Below, piece by piece: positions 58,701-64,000 of a stretch of DNA of 64,000 nt (its first letter is position 1; each line of letters begins with the position of its first letter). This stretch comes from Symsagittifera roscoffensis (Eukaryota; Xenacoelomorpha; Acoela; Convolutidae). Location of the stretch: assembly GCF_963678635.1 (NCBI RefSeq), contig NC_087066.1, forward strand, positions 41,377,338 through 41,441,337. The letters run 5' to 3'. Position numbers and translations under genes: made by a program. The notes under the pieces were generated by a model. That model was not told the origin of the DNA and did no database searches. It was given only the letters and a program-made list of their open reading frames with translations.

Positions 58701-60798
58701 GGATAAAACCCATAAGCCCTCATATTTATTTGAGTTAATTAAAATGCGTTGAAAAAAACTACCGAACTCGCCCATGAAAAGAAGTTGAAACTGGTGCTAA
58801 GAAAAGGTCAAAAAAGAATACGCTTTCTGTTAACTTCGTCGAAAATTATATTAATAATATGCCTGATATTGGATTTTTTCTGGACAAAAGCACAACTGTT
58901 GCTGTCGCAATTCGATTGTGAAATTTGAATACATTCACATTAAATATCGAAACATCAAAATATCGTGTTTTTACGGCTAAAGAAAAACGCTAACTCGAGG
59001 CTAGTTGTAAAACTCGGGAATATCTCCACTTTTGTGAAACAACTTTGACATTCGTCGTGTTTTTGCGTTTTTCGAAATTCCAATAAACGTTTTCGATAAT
59101 TTGATCATACAGCGTTTCTTTTCACCAGAAAATGATGGAAATGGCTGTGGCAGCGTACGAGAAGTATAAGATCATGGTCGTGTTCCCAGTGGAGATGGGC
59201 TACAGGCCATTCGGAGTGCTGGGGGGCATCGCGCAGACCAACGACGACTGCAGCGAGGCGCACCTGGACACTGTAACTCCTGAAGAGTTCAACAAGGTAG
59301 GTGCAAGGCTGCAGTTCTGCGAGTTTGGTATGGAATACGATATGTAAGACAGCCAGCAGCCCTAAAATGTACTCGTTGTCTGAAACAAAACAAACAGATC
59401 AGTTCAATTCAGTAGCGGATTTAGGAGGGGGGCACGGGGGGCACGGGGGGCGGACGCCTTTCTTTAAGGATTCGACCCCCTGCCGACCCAAACTATTTTG
59501 AGATATATATTTTTGGTGAGGTATTCTAGAAATTAAAGGCGCCTTTGGCGCCAATAAATACTTATTTTAGGCGAAAAATTCCTTTTTTGGCCTGTTTTTT
59601 CAAAACTTTGTTTGCGGTGCAGAAAAATCGACCGAAACAGGGTCTTTTCAATGCTCTGGTAGAGTTAGGAAAATCAATTTGGTCGACTCTAAAAAAAATG
59701 TCAATAAAATTTTCGAAAGCTCGAGAAAATCCTAGATCCGCCCCTGGTTCAATTTATAAGCTTTTAATTATTTGCAACTTAGTTTCACTTTCATTTGTTT
59801 TTTTTTTTTTTTTCGTTAAATATTTATTATGCGATAGAATTATGCATTTGTAAGCTTGAAATGTAAGCCCGAGTCACCAAACTATCGGCACATATATACA
59901 TCGTTTCATATCTCTAAAATGGGACAAACGACTTCCGATCAGGGCCATTGCTTAAAACGTGAGCTGGTCAGCTGCCGTACGCATTTTGCGTTATTTCCAG
60001 GGCTGCAAAATACTGCTTCATCTTCACGATATATACTTCAGGTAAAACAATCTTAGGCATTGTTACCTTGAATGAATGAAACGTTTAGGCTGTTTGTACC
60101 CATGTGAAATCTCTCATCAGAGTGGACTTGGGTTCCCTGGATGCGATGACTGCTCCTCCGAAGCCCAATGGGAACAAAGTGGTCGTGCATGCAGCTCCAG
60201 ACACCGAAGTGACTGTGAAGAAACTAGAGGAGGCGTTCAGTTAGTCATTGCGAAACTTTAAATTCTAAGAAATCTGGGATCAATCTTTGTTTGAAATTCT
60301 ACAACAAAAAGTTTTGGTCCAACATCTTGATCCAGCAGACAAAACAGGAAGGAATAAAAATAATCCAAAAAGGCACGACAATAAGGCGAGAGAGTTTTAG
60401 GATGATTGAGAACAATTCAGATCCTCGTGATCAAATAATTGTGGTTTCTCGTAAAACCGATGTCTAGATTTAGTGTTCAACTGCCCAGGGCAAACTCGGG
60501 GACTTATGTTGCGGTCATTGCGACTCAAAAAGTGTATGTTGCGACCATCGCCACTGAAACACGAGTAACTGGGTCATCGTTTGATTTCAGAAAAACAAGG
60601 AGTGCCTGTGACTAAAATCTCCTCAATCAAACTCAACTCTGTCAAGGACTGCGCTGTGTACATACCTGTAGTGTCGCAGCAGTTCTTCGCCTCCAAGTAC
60701 AGCGAGAGGGAGATGGAACAGATCAGAGAACAGCACGACTGTCATGTCAGGGCTGTCACCACTGGCACTAACATGGCAAATGCACCCCCGTGGGCCAG
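55701..60798 (+). CDS. Gene with two tandem TIR-like domains, five exons, 3' end not found
   Basis: Exons: 55701-55898 (ATG after AAAAA, donor ATG/GTTAGT), 59129-59296 (acceptor TTTTCACCAG, donor AAG/GTAGGT), 60001-60041 (acceptor TTATTTCCAG, donor CAG/GTAAAA), 60121-60239 (acceptor CTCATCAG, weaker donor TCA/GTTAGT) and 60591-60798 (acceptor TTGATTTCAG, donor CAG/GTAGGC). All phases fit, giving 244 codons plus 2 nt without a stop, and exon third positions are GC-rich. The first TIR-like domain (residues 1-105) has RVLIVSMKESSGYVTRVQSM, a CDVVVIL strand and VVFPVEMGYRPFGVLGG, like the IIPLMVEKGYxPDGWLG motif of TIR_2 proteins. Glu70 sits 10 residues before KI, where the TIR NADase catalytic Glu is expected. 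The second (about 154-235) has KVVVHAAPDTEVTVKKLEEA and KDCAVYIPVVSQQFFASKYS followed by EREME. TIR domains act in immune signalling or NAD cleavage. Fold and activity are inferences. Confidence 0.6.
56685..56765 (-). repeat. tRNA-like sequence in intron 1
   Basis: The minus strand reads GGGTAGTGTAGCGGTGAGCG (A-box and D-arm like) and shortly after CTGGTTCAACGAAGATCC (B-box like). The spacing is too short for a whole tRNA and the stems do not close, so it is a decayed tRNA or a SINE head. Confidence 0.45.
58181..58220 (-). repeat. Dispersed GTTCCGACC hairpin motif, minus orientation
   Basis: GGTCGGAACATTCTGTGCTA then CTTGCACAGTATCCAGTTTC matches the 37745 copy. The hairpin arms CTGTG/CACAG are complete. 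Confidence 0.65.
59410..59746. mobile_element. 337-bp hAT-type MITE with perfect 8-bp target duplication
   Basis: The left end CAGTAGCGGATTTAGGA and right end TCCTAGATCCGCCCCTG are inverted repeats with three mismatches over 17 bp. GTTCAATT flanks both sides (59402-59409 and 59747-59754), the 8-bp duplication expected of hAT elements. It lies in intron 2 of the TIR-like gene, and it defines the family seen in several degenerate copies in this window. It codes for no transposase. Confidence 0.9.
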
Positions 60799-60815
60799 GT
60801 AGGCATAGCCATTTC

Positions 60816-60927
60816 AAATAATGGATTTCTTAAAATAATAGCGAATGGGGACCCTTTGGTTGGCGATGTGGTCGACTCCCTCAAAGAAGGCAAAAACTCC
60901 CCCCCCCCCCCCCTAAAACCACCCCTG
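60816..60927. mobile_element. 112-bp degenerate hAT-type MITE with 8-bp target duplication
   Basis: GCCATTTC flanks the element on both sides (60808-60815 and 60928-60935). Inside are GGGGACCCTTTGGTTGGCGATG, GTCGACTCCCTCAAAG, a long C run and a terminal ACCACCCCTG. The left terminal repeat is eroded. It starts 17 bp after the donor of exon 5 of the TIR-like gene. Confidence 0.75.
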
Positions 60928-61279
60928 GCCATTTCACTTTTGAAACTGATTTAAATAACAACACTTGCAATTTTTAGACTGATCAGCAATTGTTACTTCA
61001 GACCTTTTCCTATAAAAACTCAGCTTCAAGAAAACAGCATGAATTTCACTTTTGAATATAAGTAAAATTGTGGACTGGGAAATTTTTTTAAATAGAAAAT
61101 TGTACGCATAAGGTCGTCCGAAGAATGATGGCTCGAGACAGAAGAAAACAAACTCGATTTTAATGCGACTTCATAGTGCAAAATTAAAAGTTTAACGAAC
61201 ATGAGTTCTATGCGTTTGTAGGGTAAGGAGGCCCCAACTGACTAAAACTCACAAGAGTGGTATAAAGAAACAGAAAAAA

Positions 61280-61350
61280 TTATTTGGATTGGTAATCGGT
61301 GACTCGAACCACTGACCACCTAAAAGTGCACTAATTAAAGACCTGCTGTT
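61280..61350 (-). repeat. tRNA-like sequence beside the assembly gap
   Basis: The minus strand carries GGTCAGTGGTTCGAGTCACC, a good B box, preceded by a degenerate AATTAGTGCAC A-box region. It is not a functional tRNA. Confidence 0.45.
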
Positions 61351-61383
61351 TCAATGTGAATTTTTCTGAAGGATTTTTCTTTA

Positions 61384-61583
61384 NNNNNNNNNNNNNNNNN
61401 NNNNNNNNNNNNNNNNNNNNNNNNNNNNNNNNNNNNNNNNNNNNNNNNNNNNNNNNNNNNNNNNNNNNNNNNNNNNNNNNNNNNNNNNNNNNNNNNNNNN
61501 NNNNNNNNNNNNNNNNNNNNNNNNNNNNNNNNNNNNNNNNNNNNNNNNNNNNNNNNNNNNNNNNNNNNNNNNNNNNNNNNNNN
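61384..61583. other. Assembly gap of 200 N
   Basis: Exactly 200 unknown bases, a conventional placeholder length, so the true size is unknown. Exons of the TIR-like gene may be hidden here. Confidence 1.
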
Positions 61584-61590
61584 TATTCAG

Positions 61591-61615
61591 CTGCAAGGCT
61601 AGAGCACGAACCCTG
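61591..61615 (+). CDS. Candidate 25-nt exon (or exon end) of the TIR-like gene
   Basis: TATTCAG directly after the gap could be an acceptor, and CCCTG/GTAAGT is a strong donor. Joined to the 2-nt overhang of exon 5, the 25 nt read in frame SCKARARTL without a stop and end in phase 0. Most of the intron and any branch region fall in the gap, so the exon may start earlier or not exist. Confidence 0.3.
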
Positions 61616-63322
61616 GTAAGTCGCTTTCCTCGATGAGGCAATGGTCACCCTTACAAAAATTTGCAAAAAAAAATTAAGTAAATTTCGAATTTTTCTCTTT
61701 TAAAACTTTTCTCGATATTCATATAAAATAACCTTTAGACGGTCAATTAATTGCGCGCTATGAACACATCAACCATCAACTTGCGTTTGCTGACGTCAGG
61801 ATTTTGAAAATTCTGTAATTTTTGTACGAGGTGTAATAAAAAGCTTAGATTATAAGTAAATTAGGCATAATGTGTTACTGTTGCTTAGAAAAAAAACACA
61901 AAAAAAATAATTGATAAATTCAAAAACTATAGTAAGCAATTTTGGAAAAAAAATATAAAACACTATAAAACACTCAACGAAAAAAATTCGTACCAGTTTA
62001 AGAGAGCGAAAATAATTTATAATCGTTCTTGCCTTAACTTTAATTTTAAGTAACGTCAAAAATCTAAATATCATCAAAGGCTAAAAGCTTAAACATGGAG
62101 AAACTTTGAGCTAAGTATAGAAGAGAAGAGACTCACATCGTGTTTTTCCACGGCCAAATTGCAGTGAGAAAATCCTTCTTGAGATATAGACACTCTCCAA
62201 GTCTTCATCTTCAGTCCAATATTTCATCCAAATTACAAGATTAAATGTTTAAAGTATAAATGAGTTGCTTGGGATATTCTCCTTTGTTTTGGATGGTTTG
62301 GCAGAATTTGACAAGAACGAGCAAATAGCAACCATAAGAGTGCTCTTGTAGTTTTGAACCGCTGCCATTATTCAACTATCAAAAATTCAACATTCAGGAA
62401 ACGCTTCTACGGCTGCTTGCGTTTTGCTTGCTCACAAATGTGAAAAGTGGCTTCTATTCGTTTTTCTTTTTAAACAATTTTCCAATCGCGTGGAAAAGTG
62501 ATTGAAAAAATTTGCGGATGATTTGAAATCGAAGGAAGCGGTGGCGAGTTTAAATAATTGATAAGATATGTGTGGTTTTGGAAGTGAAACTGCATCAGAA
62601 GCGCACTGGAAAAAGTAAAAAAAATATATATGGTGATGTTTTTGAGTTGTTTGCATGTGATGCTGAATTTGATAGTAATCAATCCAATTGACAAATTAAA
62701 CACTAATTTTAGACCAGATCTTTTCTATTAAATTTTAAACTGTTTTTTTATCCCAGATGAAATTGACTCGCAAAGGATATACAAGATTCTTTGCAGGTGT
62801 CATTTTAGAGAAAAAAAAACAAGAGGCTTCGAATTTTTTCAAGGATTCACTCCAGTGCTTGAGAGAAATTGATTAATGGAACCATGCTATCAGTAAATAA
62901 TTTTTTGACGAAAAGATTTTTTTCTAATGAACAAACTGCGATCACAGACCAACTCAGCATTTTTTGGAACTGATTCGAACGTGCCAGTTATCTGACAAGT
63001 AACGTTCTTTTCCCGGTTGAAAAAGAAATGAAAAACAATCACCCTATCTCGTCAAAAAACTCGATTTTGATATGAACTGATTATACTTTTTTTTGTGGGT
63101 ACCAGTCCGAGCTAGTGTATTGGTATATGGGGTCATCGCGAAAAGTAATATTAATATAAAAATGCTTATGTAGGAGCCGAGAATAACGCAAAATTTTGTG
63201 CTAAGTTTCATGTTAAGAGTTGAATGGTAAATCAAAGTGTCTCAGATTGCGACGGAGAAGCGAATCTAGGTTCTTCATCTAGGTTTATGATAACATTATC
63301 CGCCGTTGACATTATGTCCATG
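61616..63322. other. AT-rich stretch, no gene seen
   Basis: If the TIR-like gene continues, this is intron. No splice-bounded coding island was found. A GCTAA.GTTTCATGTT word and a few short inverted repeats occur but nothing recognisable. Confidence 0.45.
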
Positions 63323-63390
63323 GGCCAAACTGTGTACTGGATAGGCGCACAATTTTTTGTCTGTATGTTCCTGGTTTCCAGAGACAAGTC
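63323..63390 (+). repeat. Copy of the 13137 inverted-repeat motif
   Basis: GGCCAAACTGTGTACTGGAT then AGGCGCACAATTTTTTGTCT and TCCTGGTTTCCAGAGACA match 13137-13200 in order. The open frame at 63224-63445 spans it and is not a supported gene. Confidence 0.7.
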
Positions 63391-63726
63391 CTTAAATATG
63401 TTCCAAAATGAAAGTGGATTCCGCGTACAAATACCTGTAACGTAAATTTTGTCGACACATTAATTTTGTTGCAAATTCCGAAAATTGGGTATCCAAGCTC
63501 TTTGTCACTTGTGCTCGGTTACAAGCACAACCCAAACTTTTTCAGAAATTATATTTAGTCAACAAAAAATCAGTTTTTTGGTTTATGGAAAATACCTACC
63601 ATACAATTCTCATAAATAAAAAAAATGTTTATCATAAAGATTTCAAACAATTTTCTGAACATATGGAATTGTATGAAATTGTAGGAAGTTTCTCATATAT
63701 CATATATCAACTAACCTTATGTTGAG

Positions 63727-63858
63727 GCTAACATCAAAGAAACTGATCCCGAAGAAAAAATGCAGGAGGAGGTGAAATATACACCCGATCATGGTTATAG
63801 TGAAATAACAATATCTGTTTTCAAACGTTATGCGAACTTGTTCATGACTTGCAAATGA
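63727..63858 (+). CDS. Weak candidate 3'-terminal exon
   Basis: A branch-point-like CAACTAAC precedes TTATGTTGAG, and the frame then reads ANIKETDPEEKMQEEVKYTP, followed by DHGYSEITISVFKRYANLF and a TGA. The acidic, mixed composition is protein-like, but the polypyrimidine tract is poor. It could be the last exon of the TIR-like gene (phase 0, as after 61615) or chance. Confidence 0.2.
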   Translation, partial: ANIKETDPEEKMQEEVKYTPDHGYSEITISVFKRYANLFMTCK

Positions 63859-63916
63859 GTAAGTTACCACCCTAGTCGATCGGGGAGGGTTATATTACAA
63901 GATCTTGCAAGAGTGA

Positions 63917-63947
63917 GGTTATCTTGCTAGAATCTTGCAAGATAACC
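63917..63947. repeat. Perfect 11-bp inverted repeat (hairpin)
   Basis: GGTTATCTTGC and GCAAGATAACC are perfect inverted copies separated by 9 nt. A CAAGATCTTG palindrome lies about 30 bp upstream. This may be the end of a mobile element cut by the window edge. Confidence 0.6.
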
Positions 63948-64000
63948 AACTACGAAATTTTCACGAATCCTTATATTAAGCACCAGAAAAAATTGTGTAG

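Larger units (their letters stand above)
55899..59128 (+). other. Intron 1 of the TIR-like gene
   Basis: This is a 3.2-kb AT-rich intron with phase-0 borders GTTAGT...TTTTCACCAG. It contains a tRNA-like repeat on the minus strand (56685-56765) and a dispersed hairpin motif (58181-58220). No additional coding exon is seen. Confidence 0.5.

Noticed and set aside
61331-61666. Open frames crossing the assembly gap
   Set aside because: They are mostly unknown bases and give no evidence of coding.

Overview
The window reads as a gene-poor stretch of an AT-rich invertebrate animal nuclear genome. Evidence: a metazoan-specific FoxG forkhead gene, spliced genes with GT-AG introns up to 3.2 kb, a BEL/Pao retrotransposon, hAT and mariner-type elements, several tRNA-derived repeats, and micro- and minisatellites. 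I cannot name the species. A run of 200 N (61384-61583) shows this is a draft scaffold.

Layout. (1) 1-8546: a decayed BEL/Pao LTR retrotransposon on the minus strand, with integrase at the left edge, then RNase H, reverse transcriptase, protease, Gag, a duplicated leader, a primer binding site and a probable 5' LTR. (2) 8650-16330: a tRNA-like repeat, a (CATA)n microsatellite, a TA-flanked MITE, a hAT transposase pseudogene, a 32-bp tandem repeat, and two minus-strand exon candidates (15145-15224 and 10247-10504). Their phases match and together they suggest a PKD/Ig-like extracellular domain. (3) 16.4-47.6 kb: mostly AT-rich non-coding DNA made of diverged repeat copies. It includes a 4-unit array of about 700 bp (38041-40740), a nearly perfect 1.4-kb tandem duplication (40370-43174), a 1051-bp element with inverted ends (31073-32123), a CpG-rich island (about 36.2-36.5 kb) and a few weak exon candidates. 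(4) 47653-48744: an intact single-exon FoxG gene on the minus strand. (5) 48745-55700: the intergenic region between FoxG and the next gene, which diverge. It holds a 15-bp minisatellite and two stretches that look like regulatory DNA. (6) 55701 to at least 60798: a plus-strand gene of at least five phase-compatible exons, including a predicted 41-nt exon. It encodes two consecutive TIR-like domains. Two short transposons with 8-bp target duplications sit in its introns, and it probably continues across the assembly gap.

How the parts relate. FoxG is a transcriptional regulator and the TIR-like gene a possible NADase or signalling protein. They share a 7-kb divergent intergenic region, and nothing in the sequence links them functionally. 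The rest is the product of repeated transposon insertion and local duplication. The items I consider most worth following are the tandem TIR-like gene, the compositionally distinct block at 54.2-54.95 kb, and the hairpin-bearing repeat array at 38-40.7 kb.
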